45,857 nt of DNA from a virus. The number at the start of each line of letters is the position of its first letter. The first letter of the stretch is position 1. Below the pieces are notes generated by a model. It was not told the DNA's origin, searched no databases, and saw only the letters and a program-made list of their open reading frames with translations. Positions 8,451 through 16,575 of this stretch are shown piece by piece. Where the stretch lies: the IMG/VR virus record IMGVR_UViG_3300018080_000040, positions 1 to 45,857 of that record; one strand, given 5' to 3'. A program made the translations under genes and the position numbers.

Positions 8451-8663
8451 CTACTCCTTCGGCTCTTCAGCCGGATCTGTCTTGGTTTTCTTTTTCGCCG
8501 GCTTCTTCGGCGCGGCTTCCTTCTTCGGCTCCGGGCGTTTGATGTCCGAACCGTCGGCCATCTTATAGCCCCGGGACTTGTACTGCGCGAGCTGCTCTTC
8601 AGGTATCGCGCGCGGGCCGCCGATCGGCTTCCCGTCTTTTCCGATCTTAGTCACTTCGACCAT
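8451..8663 (-). CDS. small lysine-rich structural-region protein, unknown
   Basis: A 70-residue protein. The ATG at 8663 follows a perfect AGGAGGAG, so I prefer it to an upstream ATG at 8741 that would add a Cys/Gly-rich stretch lying in a hairpin region. The N-terminal half (VEVTKIGKDGKPIGGPRAIP) resembles short phage head-region proteins with a one-domain strand-helix motif; the C-terminal half is a disordered Lys/Pro/Ala/Glu tail. It may be a minor head protein. No function is recognisable. Confidence 0.75.
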   Translation of the reverse strand: MVEVTKIGKDGKPIGGPRAIPEEQLAQYKSRGYKMADGSDIKRPEPKKEAAPKKPAKKKTKTDPAEEPKE

Positions 8664-8692
8664 GATCTCCTCCTCATAATGCGAGGATGGTA

Positions 8693-8721
8693 CAGCGGGC
8701 CCGAGACCTCGGCACCCGCTG
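8693..8721. other. hairpin in the gap between two structural genes
   Basis: A 7-bp stem CAGCGGG/CCCGCTG encloses a further CCGAG/CTCGG stem, giving a compact GC-rich hairpin in the 80-base gap. No U-tract follows on either strand, so it is more likely an mRNA-stabilising or pausing structure than a terminator. Confidence 0.45.
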
Positions 8722-8743
8722 CACCCGTTCCTCTTTGTCATTG

Positions 8744-9253
8744 CTATTCGTCCTCGTCCTCATCGTCACCGCCCAGGACGGCGTCGATGGCTTTCTGCTT
8801 CAGGACTTTCAGACTGTCGCCCTCGTCGAGAGCGTTCCCTTCTGCGTCCACGATGCCGTATTGTTCGGCGAGCTGTATGACCTGTTTCTTCGATTTCAGC
8901 TTGTCAAATTTCGCGGCAAGCTCATCGGGTTCCAGGCCGTCGTCGTCGTCCTCTTCGGCATCGAAATCGGCTTCCTTCTCGAGGACCCACCCGGCCTTTC
9001 GATATTCTCCGACCTCGTCGGCATTTACATCGGCAGTAACGGGACCAGGCTGACCCTTTACTTTTTGGCGTACCATCTTGACGGTCTTATCCGCCAGAGC
9101 ACAGAAGCCGAGGGCTCCCACGCTCACCAGTCCGACGGTCACAGGAGAGAGAGTAGCATCTTCGCCGGTCCCGTCAAAGACCGCAGCGACCGCCACAGGA
9201 GAGAACAATACGCTGACGAAAACCGCCAGCAGGATAATGTGTACGAGCTTCAT
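8744..9253 (-). CDS. membrane/exported protein, unknown, downstream of coat gene
   Basis: A 169-residue protein with a clear N-terminal signal peptide (KLVHIILLAVFVSVLFSP then AVAA) and a second hydrophobic segment around residues 36-53 (LSPVTVGLVSVGALGFCALA). The rest is acidic (EADFDAEEDDDDGLEPDELA) and ends in a poly-Asp/Glu tail; residues about 110-155 (KKQVIQLAEQYGIVDAEGNALDEGDSLKVLKQKAID) resemble a SAP- or LEM-like helix-extended-helix. A signal peptide in the middle of a head gene cluster is unusual. Function not recognised. Confidence 0.8.
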   Translation of the reverse strand: MKLVHIILLAVFVSVLFSPVAVAAVFDGTGEDATLSPVTVGLVSVGALGFCALADKTVKMVRQKVKGQPGPVTADVNADEVGEYRKAGWVLEKEADFDAEEDDDDGLEPDELAAKFDKLKSKKQVIQLAEQYGIVDAEGNALDEGDSLKVLKQKAIDAVLGGDDEDEDE

Positions 9254-9262
9254 GATGTCCCT

Positions 9263-9310
9263 TTATGGACAGAGAAATCGGCGCGAGTGGCTTCCCTTCT
9301 TGTCGGCCAT
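9263..9310 (-). CDS. possible 15-residue leader peptide
   Basis: A 15-codon frame, MADKKGSHSRRFLCP, begins at an ATG preceded by GCGAGG and stops at a TAA directly before the Shine-Dalgarno AGGGA of the next gene. Its closeness suggests translational coupling with the membrane protein gene. The frame is so short that chance cannot be ruled out. Confidence 0.25.
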   Translation of the reverse strand: MADKKGSHSRRFLCP

Positions 9311-9347
9311 TTCGTGCCTCGCTTTTCACAGCGAAAGAAAAGTCGGA

Positions 9348-9366
9348 GGCGGGCACAGCGCCCGCC
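9348..9366 (-). terminator. possible partial terminator after the coat gene
   Basis: A 7-bp perfect GC stem (GGCGGGC/GCCCGCC, 5-base loop) lies about 20 bases after the coat protein stop codon. On the minus strand the sequence after it contains TTTTCTTT, but starting about 6 bases beyond the stem, so it is at best a weak or attenuating terminator that lowers expression of the genes after the coat protein. Confidence 0.45.
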
Positions 9367-9387
9367 CCCTGTCCTTTGCCTTCACAC

Positions 9388-10530
9388 CTACCCCTGCAAG
9401 AGGACGCAGTGCTCAGGCTTGATCATCTGGTAGCCCCAGGCGATCCCGACCTCGAAGGCCACGCGGTGGTACTGCCGGTACAGCGCCACATCGAAAGCCA
9501 GGCCGCTCTTCGGGTCCTGAATGACGGTGCGGTCGTCCGCATCGTCCCCGCCGTCCGGGATGGCCGGCGCGCGGGTCGCCAGGGCGATCGCATTCCGGGA
9601 GAATCCCATGTGAGCGCGATACGCGGCGGACAGCGTGATCGCGTTGTTGTCCGGAATCACCGTTCCGATGATCCCCGGGTCCTGGATATGGGTGACGCCG
9701 GCCGCGAGCGCCGTGTCCACCACATACCCCTTCGCGGTATCCGCCGCGAAGTTCAGGATGTCCCCGACCAGGATGGTCCCGGCCCCGGTGTCGACATCGA
9801 CCTGGGTGTCGCCGAGCGCGAGACCCGCGACATTATTCACCAGGTAGCCCGCACCCGTACCGGGAGTGTGAGCCTGAATGCCGGCGGACTCGCCGACCAT
9901 GATGCCGAACAGATCAAGCAGCAGACCGCGCCGGAGCGTCTCGTCTGAGCCTGCCTGATTGGCATTGGTCAGCTGCGTCAGCGACCGGAGATTGAGGCCC
10001 GCATCCGTCCCGACCACCAGGTGGAGATCGGTCAGCGGCGCGCCGTTATCCTGGAGCTCTTTGAGCACCTTCGCCGCGTCCGAGATGTCCGAGCCGAAGG
10101 GAACAGTCCCGGCCGTTCCTACCGCGCGCGAGGCGAGATAGTACAGGGACGCGATGTCCGTTTCGATCTCATTCACCAGGGAGCGCATCGCCTGGGCGAA
10201 CTGCCCGGCCAGCGTGCTCTCGAACTCACCCCCGGACTTCATGCCCATTTCTTCTTCGCCTTCCCAGTAGAAGCCGTTGGCCTTCGACTTCGTGATGGCG
10301 ATCTGACGATTCGCCACGGTCTGGGCGGACGGGTTCGGACCCGTCGCGGCGGGGGTGATATTGTACGGGGTCTGCGCGGCCGTGATCGGCACACGCACGG
10401 TCTGGCCAATGGCTGCGCGTGCGGCTTTTGAGGACCGCGCTACAGCCGGAACGAACCCGACGAGCTCCCGGGACACTACATCCAGGGCTTCATACATGTC
10501 GGGGAACAGATCGGTCAGTGTGTTACTCAT
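9388..10530 (-). CDS. major capsid protein (P22 coat-like)
   Basis: A 380-residue protein matching the P22 gp5-like coat family (PF11651): MSNTLTDLFPDMYEALDVVS at the start, then AARAAIGQTVRVPITAA and ITKSKANGFYWEGEEEMG, a helix rich segment FAQAMRSLVNEIETDIASLY, and DLHLVVGTDAGLNLRSLT. An inserted beta domain about residues 225-300 (GYLVNNVAGLALGDTQVDVD) corresponds to the I-domain position of P22 coat. Neighbours are a separate scaffold gene upstream and a connector downstream, as in P22-like and many siphoviral heads. No prohead protease is seen, in keeping with the family. Confidence 0.92.
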   Translation of the reverse strand: MSNTLTDLFPDMYEALDVVSRELVGFVPAVARSSKAARAAIGQTVRVPITAAQTPYNITPAATGPNPSAQTVANRQIAITKSKANGFYWEGEEEMGMKSGGEFESTLAGQFAQAMRSLVNEIETDIASLYYLASRAVGTAGTVPFGSDISDAAKVLKELQDNGAPLTDLHLVVGTDAGLNLRSLTQLTNANQAGSDETLRRGLLLDLFGIMVGESAGIQAHTPGTGAGYLVNNVAGLALGDTQVDVDTGAGTILVGDILNFAADTAKGYVVDTALAAGVTHIQDPGIIGTVIPDNNAITLSAAYRAHMGFSRNAIALATRAPAIPDGGDDADDRTVIQDPKSGLAFDVALYRQYHRVAFEVGIAWGYQMIKPEHCVLLQG

Positions 10531-10540
10531 GGTTTTTTCC

Positions 10541-11338
10541 TCAGGTGTTTGTAACCTTGCCGCCGTCCTTCATGAACGCGGCCTTTTCAGCCGGGGACAA
10601 GGCATCAAATTCTGCGCGGGTTTTCGTTTTGCCGCCTCCTGCTCCAGGTGCTCCCGCGCCAGGCGCACCACCTCCGGAGCTTGCGGCCCCTTTGAAGGCC
10701 ATCGGATACTTCTCCTCGAAGCCCTTGATCAGGGCATCGATCCCGATCCCGTTCCCGGCACCGTCGATAGCCGGCTCTCCCGACTCGAGCAGCACCTGAA
10801 CGCCGAAGTCCCCATCCTTCTCGATCACCTTCACACGCTGGCGAACATGGGGGAGCAGCAGCTCGACATTGCCCTTCCGGGCTTCGATCGCTTTGATCGC
10901 TTCATTGTCGATGAGCAGAGTCCGGAGCTTGCTCGAGAGCTTCTCGTTCGTCGAGACCAGCCCGCTCTTTTCAGCTTCATGTTCTGCGACCATCTGCTGC
11001 TTGACGCTGTCGATCCGTCGGACCACTTCAGCCTCGTTGTCGATGTTTCCTTTGTCCCACTCCGCGATCCTCTCGACCGCTTTGAGGGCATCGTCCACAC
11101 CGATCCCGCTCTCTTCAAATCTCTTGAAGGGAGCCAGGGCTTTCTCCAGGCTTTCAACAGTCCCGCGCTCTTTTACCAGCGCGCTCTTCAGGTTCCCGGT
11201 GTCTACCAGCTCGAAGCTCCCGACAGCTTCAGTCGACAGCTCAAAAGCGCCGCCTCCTTCGACTTCGGCATAAGCCCCTCGATAGTTTTCCGGCACAGCG
11301 TCCAAACTCTCCACGCGTGTTTTCAAAATGTCAGGCAT
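10541..11338 (-). CDS. scaffolding protein
   Basis: A 265-residue, highly charged, helical protein directly before the coat gene. The central part (VVRRIDSVKQQMVAEHEAEK, NEKLSSKLRTLLIDNEAIKA) predicts a coiled coil and carries the LLIDNEAIKAIEA and LLLPHVRQRVKVIE segments common in scaffold proteins of P22-coat phages. A Gly/Ala/Pro-rich linker follows (about residues 218-236) and the C terminus is a basic helix-loop (KTKTRAEFDALSPAEKAAFM) like the coat-binding end of scaffolds. It would direct procapsid assembly and leave before packaging. Confidence 0.85.
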   Translation of the reverse strand: MPDILKTRVESLDAVPENYRGAYAEVEGGGAFELSTEAVGSFELVDTGNLKSALVKERGTVESLEKALAPFKRFEESGIGVDDALKAVERIAEWDKGNIDNEAEVVRRIDSVKQQMVAEHEAEKSGLVSTNEKLSSKLRTLLIDNEAIKAIEARKGNVELLLPHVRQRVKVIEKDGDFGVQVLLESGEPAIDGAGNGIGIDALIKGFEEKYPMAFKGAASSGGGAPGAGAPGAGGGKTKTRAEFDALSPAEKAAFMKDGGKVTNT

Positions 11339-11348
11339 CTCGCCTCTC

Positions 11349-11519
11349 CTACAAAAAAAGGTCTATTTCAGAGTCTCTCTGACGGCGCGCCTCTCGCACT
11401 GCCAGACCCTTATCGTCTTTATTGCCGCAGCCGTCGGCGGCCGAGGGGAAAAAGATAAACCCTCGGCCGCTCTCGGCTTTGTCAAGGAGCAGCTCGTCAG
11501 CTGCATCATAAAATTTCAC
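11349..11519 (-). CDS. small protein between head morphogenesis and scaffold genes
   Basis: A 56-codon frame starts with GTG at 11519, overlapping the TGA of the upstream gene (GTGA), and stops 10 bases before the scaffold start. The product is MKFYDAADELLLDKAESGRG, then GFIFFPSAADGCGNK, then a charged tail ending DSEIDLFL. The even composition and coupled start speak for a real gene. A 10-bp perfect hairpin (11438-11469) falls inside it. No family recognised. Confidence 0.6.
   Translation of the reverse strand: MKFYDAADELLLDKAESGRGFIFFPSAADGCGNKDDKGLAVREARRQRDSEIDLFL
11438..11469. other. strong 10-bp hairpin inside a small gene
   Basis: CGGCCGAGGG and CCCTCGGCCG form a perfect 10-bp stem around an A/T-rich 12-base loop. 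No T-run directly follows on the minus strand, so it is not a standard intrinsic terminator. It could be an RNA processing or stability element separating portal-region messages from scaffold and coat messages. Confidence 0.5.
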
Positions 11520-12595
11520 AGTTTCACCCCCGTCCTGGAGTAGCCCAGGTCCTTCAGTGTCGCGAACGATCCGTCAGCTGCTGCGAAGCCGCTGATGTCC
11601 GGGATCGCTCCCGATCGATACAGCTCTGCGCGCACCGGGCCCAGGAGTTTGTTCTGCCGCTCCGGGCTCTGTGTTTTGATCCAGTCGTCGAAGCTCTCCG
11701 GCCGCTCGATCACTCCGTCCATCCGGGTCGATCCTTCTGGACGGAAGGCCTGCTGCTTCACGATCTCGTTCCCTTCCATCTCCAGCTCGTCCCAGGACTT
11801 CGTCACATAGCCCATAGTCGACCGGCAATTATAATGCTGGGGCGGGACTGCGCCGATGTCATTCACCGGGTACACAGTGCCGTGGAGCAGCATACATATC
11901 TCACTCGTCCGATCGTCCAGGACGGCGATGTATTCCACGCCCTTGATCACATCGCTGTTCTCGACAGCGAAGGCCAGGCGCGACTGGTTCGATACATAAT
12001 TGGCTGCGGTCCTGGCCACGGCCTTTGCGTTATTGACGGCCTTGTTCACTCCGCCCGTCGTGAAGGCGTCGTAGTTCTTAGCCAGGAGATCGTTCGCCAT
12101 CTGCGGGATGTTTTTCCCTTCGATCATACCGACGCGGAAAGCCTCGAAGATGTCGGACTGAACAGTCTCGCCGAGCTGGCTGAACCACTCGCTCATAATC
12201 TTCCCGTTGAAGGGCTGCTCGAAGATGATCGCGTTCAGCATGTTCGGCCCGGGCATCGTCAGCCCGAAGTTCACCGGCAGCGCTTCAGTCAGCTCATCGA
12301 ATGCCGCCTGGACAGTGTTCGACGCGATCGCTGTCAGCTGGGCCATCGTCTCGGAGGTGATCTTCTCGATCGACAGGCCGCGCCTGATCTCTTCCTGGAG
12401 CCGCATCAGTCGGATGTCGTTCAGTCTTAGATCGCTCAAGTCGGCCGCCATAAGGTGACGCCCCAAATCGGGCAGCACTTCATCGCGGAGGACTCGAGCG
12501 ATCTCGAGGGCCATCTCTTGAGCCTGGCCGTGAAGGATGAGCTCGTTCACGATCGCAGAGTCAAGCAGCTCCTGATTGACTGATCTCTTCGCCAT
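11516..12595 (-). CDS. head morphogenesis protein (SPP1 gp7 / Mu F-like)
   Basis: A 359-residue protein directly after the portal gene. The C-terminal third holds the Mu F/SPP1 gp7 signature: ARTAANYVSNQSRLAFAVEN, then GVEYIAVLDDRTSEICMLLHG, then VPPQHYNCRSTMGYV, with the D..TC...HG..y and PP.H.NCRs pattern. The N-terminal half is helical. In SPP1 gp7 a few copies bind the portal and the DNA and help start genome delivery. Portal then gp7-like protein then scaffold then coat is a standard order. Confidence 0.92.
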   Translation of the reverse strand: MAKRSVNQELLDSAIVNELILHGQAQEMALEIARVLRDEVLPDLGRHLMAADLSDLRLNDIRLMRLQEEIRRGLSIEKITSETMAQLTAIASNTVQAAFDELTEALPVNFGLTMPGPNMLNAIIFEQPFNGKIMSEWFSQLGETVQSDIFEAFRVGMIEGKNIPQMANDLLAKNYDAFTTGGVNKAVNNAKAVARTAANYVSNQSRLAFAVENSDVIKGVEYIAVLDDRTSEICMLLHGTVYPVNDIGAVPPQHYNCRSTMGYVTKSWDELEMEGNEIVKQQAFRPEGSTRMDGVIERPESFDDWIKTQSPERQNKLLGPVRAELYRSGAIPDISGFAAADGSFATLKDLGYSRTGVKL

Positions 12596-12598
12596 GTC

Positions 12599-14152
12599 TT
12601 ATATTCCCGGTGTTCCGATTGCTTCTGTCTCGCCCGCCTGGTCGATCGCCTGGCCGGCTATAATATCCGCAGCTGCCGACGTGCCGGGCTGCGAGGTTCT
12701 GTCCTCTCCGAACATACCGATCCCGCGACCCTGATCTGTCTGGGCCCGGGCGGCCAGCTCATTCACATCGCCGTCCATGAGGACCGCGTAGCGCTGCATC
12801 TCTTTCAGGAAGTCGACCTGGCTGATGTCGCCCATCTTCCGCATCTCGATCAAGCTCTTGATCTCGTTCGCGATCGCGGTGCCGAATACGAAGTCCTGGT
12901 GAATATTGTACTCGATGTCCTCGAGCCTTACCTCATAGCCCATCCAGCGGAGGTCCCACTGCATGAGCTTCCGCATCCCGAGGGAAAGAACAGAGACCCA
13001 GCTCTCGGCCTCGCTGCGACTCTTGTCCTCGTTCGCGTTGATCCCGGCCGCTTTGACATTCGCCATGCGCTGGATCATCGGATCGGAGCCCTGAATTTCC
13101 AGGCGCTCCATGATGTCGCGGATGTCCTTCCAGCCATTCTCGGCCGGCGCGCCATTCGTCTCGATCCGCTTGCCGTTCGCCTTCTCGTTCGCGGTCGACA
13201 GCGCCTGAGTCGGCGACACCTTCACGCCCTTCTTGATCTCATCCTCATCGAAGCCGGTGAACAGTAGAATCCCCAGGCGGTCGAAGCGGAGGATGTTTTT
13301 CTGATCGCTCGCTGACTGCCAGAGCTCGAGGTTCGTCCAGGCCATGTCCAGGAAGGGAGGCAGCGCCATCAGCTGGGCCCACTTCTCGGCGTAGATCGTG
13401 ACCAGGGGGATGTCCGTCGGTTCTTCGCCGTTCATCTGGATCGTCCCGGACTCTGTCGGCGTGGTACCCCATTCTGAGTTCTCGATCTTCTTGCCGCCCT
13501 TCTCTTTTTCCTTCCGATAGAGCTCCCACTTCGTCGCGGTCACGACTCTGATCTGTTCGTAGACCGTCTGCTCCCAGTTGTCTCCGTCCTCGACATAGAG
13601 CTCCTTCACTCTGATCTCGACGATCTTCTGCGAGCCGTTCGGCTGCTCTTCGGTTTTCCATCCGATGAGCATCGGCGCGCGTATGATTTTATTAATCGGC
13701 TTGATGTCATTATCCTGCTCGTCCTTCTTCGTCGTATTATTCGGGTCGTCGATCTGAGGATAGTCAGCATACGAATGAGCCGGGCCCCACTCGAGCATGG
13801 CCCGCAGCCATTCGCGAGCGTAGTCCTGGTGAGTCTGACCCTCGCCGTCCATGTCGTCCATGACTGGCTCGATCGCTGCCTTCGCCTCCGGGTTGTTCTT
13901 GACATCCCAGGTGGCCGGCCGGCTGAACGGTCTGCTCACATACTTGTCGATCGTGTTCCGGTAAGCATTGAACAGGAACGAGCGCGAGACGCGGACCTCG
14001 TAGTTCTTGTCCTCTTCTTCGCTCTCCTGGGGAAGCCACTTCCGACCGGCTGCGCGCATCGCTTTAGTGCCGCCGAGGAGATCAGAGCAGAGGTCCCAGC
14101 TTCCCGCCTGCTTCATCGCATTGTATTGTGAGCTTTCCGTGTTGACCGCCAT
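12599..14152 (-). CDS. portal protein (DUF4055-like)
   Basis: A 517-residue protein that fits the DUF4055 portal family: SSQYNAMKQAGSWDLCSDLL near the start, KWLPQESEEEDKNYEVRVSR and SFLFNAYRNTIDKYVSRPF early, WLRAMLEWGPAHSYADYP in the clip/wing region, then QLMALPPFLDMAWTNLELWQ, and a long helical C terminus. The dodecameric ring would form the DNA entry vertex, contact the terminase, and hold the tail connectors. It follows large terminase with a 12-base gap and precedes the gp7-like protein. Confidence 0.92.
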   Translation of the reverse strand: MAVNTESSQYNAMKQAGSWDLCSDLLGGTKAMRAAGRKWLPQESEEEDKNYEVRVSRSFLFNAYRNTIDKYVSRPFSRPATWDVKNNPEAKAAIEPVMDDMDGEGQTHQDYAREWLRAMLEWGPAHSYADYPQIDDPNNTTKKDEQDNDIKPINKIIRAPMLIGWKTEEQPNGSQKIVEIRVKELYVEDGDNWEQTVYEQIRVVTATKWELYRKEKEKGGKKIENSEWGTTPTESGTIQMNGEEPTDIPLVTIYAEKWAQLMALPPFLDMAWTNLELWQSASDQKNILRFDRLGILLFTGFDEDEIKKGVKVSPTQALSTANEKANGKRIETNGAPAENGWKDIRDIMERLEIQGSDPMIQRMANVKAAGINANEDKSRSEAESWVSVLSLGMRKLMQWDLRWMGYEVRLEDIEYNIHQDFVFGTAIANEIKSLIEMRKMGDISQVDFLKEMQRYAVLMDGDVNELAARAQTDQGRGIGMFGEDRTSQPGTSAAADIIAGQAIDQAGETEAIGTPGI

Positions 14153-14164
14153 TTCGGCCTCCTG

Positions 14165-15586
14165 TTATATTGCCTTGTTTTCGATTTTCTCGGCGCCAGC
14201 GATCGGGTGACGCTTCCACACATAAGCCCGGAGCGCGTCCGAGTGGTGCGTCCGTTCGCTGTCTGCCTTCTTGTCGATCCCGCCGCTGCCATCTTTGAGG
14301 ACCTGAGTCTCGTCCAGGTCGTCAGCAGTCTCGGCAGCGTTCGCCGGATCGACGAACAGCCTGATATCTCCGTTCGCGCTCATGAGCCGCGAGTTCAAAG
14401 CATTGATGCCGGCACGGACTGAAGGGTTCCGCCTGGGAACTCTGAAGTGAAGCCGGGCCCCGAACACTTTCCGGAGCATGATCTTGATTATGTCCCAGTC
14501 CGATCCCTTTACCTTCGCCGATCCGCGCGCGCCTCCGGAGGCGTCACCGTAACAATACACCGGGCCCCGGTGAGCCTTCCACTGCTTGATGATCATCTGG
14601 CAGATCCGCTGCGTGTTCGAGTTCTTGCGGATCGTATGGTCAGCGATCACCAGAGTCTCGTCGCGCTTCTTCTCGCGGCGCTGCTCGCGTCCCTCCTGAA
14701 CAACCACGGCCACACCCGGCTCGACATTGAAGTCGAAGCAGAGATGAAGGGGAGCGGCCGGATCATAAAGCAGCCGGCGCGCTGCATGGAGGGCCCGATC
14801 GAACTCATAGTAAGCCCGGCCGATGAAGTGAATGAACTCCGCCTCGTATTCCTGGCGGAAGGTGATCTCATCCATCCGCCGGCGCGCACTCTCGAGCTCG
14901 GCCTCAGCTGCTTCGTCTCCCAGGTAGAGCGGCATGACATCGCGAGAGCGCCACCAGTGATAGGCCCATTCGCTCATGTGCTTCTGGACTTTTTCTTCAC
15001 TGATCGCGAACTTCGCGTCCTTGTAGTAGTGATTATGACCTTCGGGCACACCGTACTCATCCATCCCGCCCAGGCGCTCGGACAGTGCCGGGAGGATGTG
15101 CTGGACGATGGCCTCCTTCTTTGTGTTCGGAGCTTCGTCCACGAATACCCAGTTCCAGCTCGGACCCTCGAACCGGTCCGGCTTATCCATGCCGATCATC
15201 CAAATCTCGGAGCCGTTGACCAGCTTGATCATGAGGTCCGTCTTTGACTCGTCGGCTATGATCCCTTTATCATGAGCCTGGAGGATGCGGTGAAGGTCGT
15301 CCCAGTATACGCGCTTGACCTGTGCGTATGTCGGACAGGTGAAGGCGATCCTGAAGTCCGGCCAGTATGTGTTCATCATGGCCATCTTCGAGCCGCGTCT
15401 CTTCGCGATCCAGGTCTTGCCTGAGCGTCGGCCGGCCGGGATCACATTGAACCGGCAGCGGCTCAGCTCATAGCGTGCCTGCTTCGGGTGAAAGTTGAAC
15501 GCCAGGGGGTCCGTCGCGGTGACGGACATCCGGGCAGCTGCTCCGATCGGAGGAGGTGCCGGCATAGCTGCGAGCGCCACGCTCAT
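14165..15586 (-). CDS. terL: terminase large subunit
   Basis: A 473-residue packaging motor. The ATPase half shows an adenine-binding NFHPKQ region, Walker A AGRRSGKT at residues 51-58, and Walker B VFVDEA at 147-152 followed by an N/T coupling segment. The RNase H-like nuclease half shows the first acidic strand CFDFN at 283-287, GDASGG at 347-352, and HHSDALRA at 447-454. All key acidic residues are in place, so the protein looks active. It starts inside the last bases of the small upstream gene. The nuclease motif group resembles terminases of other DUF4055-portal phages; whether packaging is headful or site-specific cannot be read from the sequence. Confidence 0.95.
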   Translation of the reverse strand: MSVALAAMPAPPPIGAAARMSVTATDPLAFNFHPKQARYELSRCRFNVIPAGRRSGKTWIAKRRGSKMAMMNTYWPDFRIAFTCPTYAQVKRVYWDDLHRILQAHDKGIIADESKTDLMIKLVNGSEIWMIGMDKPDRFEGPSWNWVFVDEAPNTKKEAIVQHILPALSERLGGMDEYGVPEGHNHYYKDAKFAISEEKVQKHMSEWAYHWWRSRDVMPLYLGDEAAEAELESARRRMDEITFRQEYEAEFIHFIGRAYYEFDRALHAARRLLYDPAAPLHLCFDFNVEPGVAVVVQEGREQRREKKRDETLVIADHTIRKNSNTQRICQMIIKQWKAHRGPVYCYGDASGGARGSAKVKGSDWDIIKIMLRKVFGARLHFRVPRRNPSVRAGINALNSRLMSANGDIRLFVDPANAAETADDLDETQVLKDGSGGIDKKADSERTHHSDALRAYVWKRHPIAGAEKIENKAI

Positions 15587-15828
15587 CCTGTCGCCCTCTC
15601 GAAGCCGATGGTGTCGATGTCATGCTCGCGCAGCCAGGCCCGGGCCTGCTCCGGAGTGAACCGGCGACGCGGGAAGCGATAGCTCTGCGCCTGGACAGGT
15701 CCAGACGGATCTGATTTAAGTGGACCGCCGTATATCATGATCCCGTTCGGCAGCGTCCGGATCACCCTGATCCGCTCGAAAGCGTCGGGGGTCCGGACCC
15801 TGGCGGCGTGCCAATTAGGAAACGGCAT
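15583..15828 (-). CDS. small conserved phage protein between terminase subunits
   Basis: An 81-residue protein, FPNWHAARVRTPDAFERIRV at the N terminus and FTPEQARAWLREHDIDTIGF at the C terminus. This 'HAAR ... F.pe.ArawL..h' pattern recurs in short phage proteins and in domains attached to capsid or protease genes, but I know of no proven role. It starts at TAAATG after small terminase and overlaps the start of large terminase by 4 bases, so it is probably made together with the packaging proteins. Confidence 0.8.
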   Translation of the reverse strand: MPFPNWHAARVRTPDAFERIRVIRTLPNGIMIYGGPLKSDPSGPVQAQSYRFPRRRFTPEQARAWLREHDIDTIGFERATG

Positions 15829-16530
15829 TTATAGACTCCTCGAGCTGACCGGTCTCAGCTTCTTTTTTTTCTTGATCGGAGGAGGCGAAGAGACCGCTGA
15901 TTTCTTTGAGCGTTTCTTCGCTGAGGCGGATGCCTTCTTCTTTTTCGCTGCGGCTGTCGCTGCTTCCGGGTCCCGGAAATTTCCGTCCTTGTCCAGGAAC
16001 TCCGTGAGTCCGCTGTTCATTTTGTCCACGGTCTCGCGGATCGCCTGAGCCTTGTCCGCCACATCGCCGGTGAGGTCCGGCTTCTCGGTCATGCCGCAGA
16101 GAGCCTTCCCCATAAAGATCAGCAGAACGGTGTCGCCCTTCCCCTCGGTCGCCTTCTCGAACATCTTGTTCATGATGATCTCGCGGGCCTCGGCGAACCC
16201 CTCGTAGTACGCCTTCGACAGTGCCGTGTGTTTCTCGGCCAGGCGCGAGGATAATGTCTTGCGACTGATCCCGAAGTGTGCCGCGATCACCTCCTGGGGG
16301 ACAGCCTTCTCGGCGAGCTCTTTGACCTTCTTGATCTGCGCGGCAGTCGGCCGGCCGCCCTTGAAAAAGCGCTCCGCTTCCGGCTTCTTCGCGCGGCTGC
16401 TGGAGTCGTATTTCCCTTTGCCTTTTCCTCGTGATTTCGGTGGTTTTTTCGGCGGGTTTTTTTGTGTGGGTTTCTTCTTCGGGGACAGCCCAGGCTTCGC
16501 GGTGGTTTTCTTGTTTGCTTGCCTGGCCGT
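15829..16530 (-). CDS. terS: terminase small subunit, apparent ACG start
   Basis: The body holds a helix-turn-helix (TAAQIKKVKELAEKAVPQE, IAAHFGISRKTLSSRLAEKH), a helical oligomerisation part, and a Lys-rich C terminus, which is a TerS layout placed before terL. The frame stays open to a TGA at 16531-16533, yet no ATG, GTG or TTG occurs before an internal GTG at 16290 that would split the HTH. The first codon after that TGA is ACG, with AAGGGA 7 bases upstream; translation from it gives MARQANKKTTAKPG, a natural Lys/Pro-rich N terminus, 233 residues in all. Alternatives: a GTG at 16534 in another frame with a shift at an A7 run, or an ATG-to-ACG variant in the sampled genome. Confidence 0.75.
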   Translation of the reverse strand, partial: TARQANKKTTAKPGLSPKKKPTQKNPPKKPPKSRGKGKGKYDSSSRAKKPEAERFFKGGRPTAAQIKKVKELAEKAVPQEVIAAHFGISRKTLSSRLAEKHTALSKAYYEGFAEAREIIMNKMFEKATEGKGDTVLLIFMGKALCGMTEKPDLTGDVADKAQAIRETVDKMNSGLTEFLDKDGNFRDPEAATAAAKKKKASASAKKRSKKSAVSSPPPIKKKKKLRPVSSRSL

Positions 16531-16575
16531 TCACTCGTCCCTTCAGCTTACATTAAACCCTCTTTTCAAAATACA

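Noticed and set aside
13775-14131. 118-codon plus-strand frame opposite the portal gene
   Set aside because: Antisense shadow; no start signal and no sign of a promoter on the plus strand anywhere in the genome.
15815-16534. 239-codon minus-strand frame from the GTG at 16534
   Set aside because: After the first few codons it is the wrong-frame reading of the small terminase gene and is Arg/Gly/Glu-rich; only its GTG start is of interest as an alternative start for TerS.
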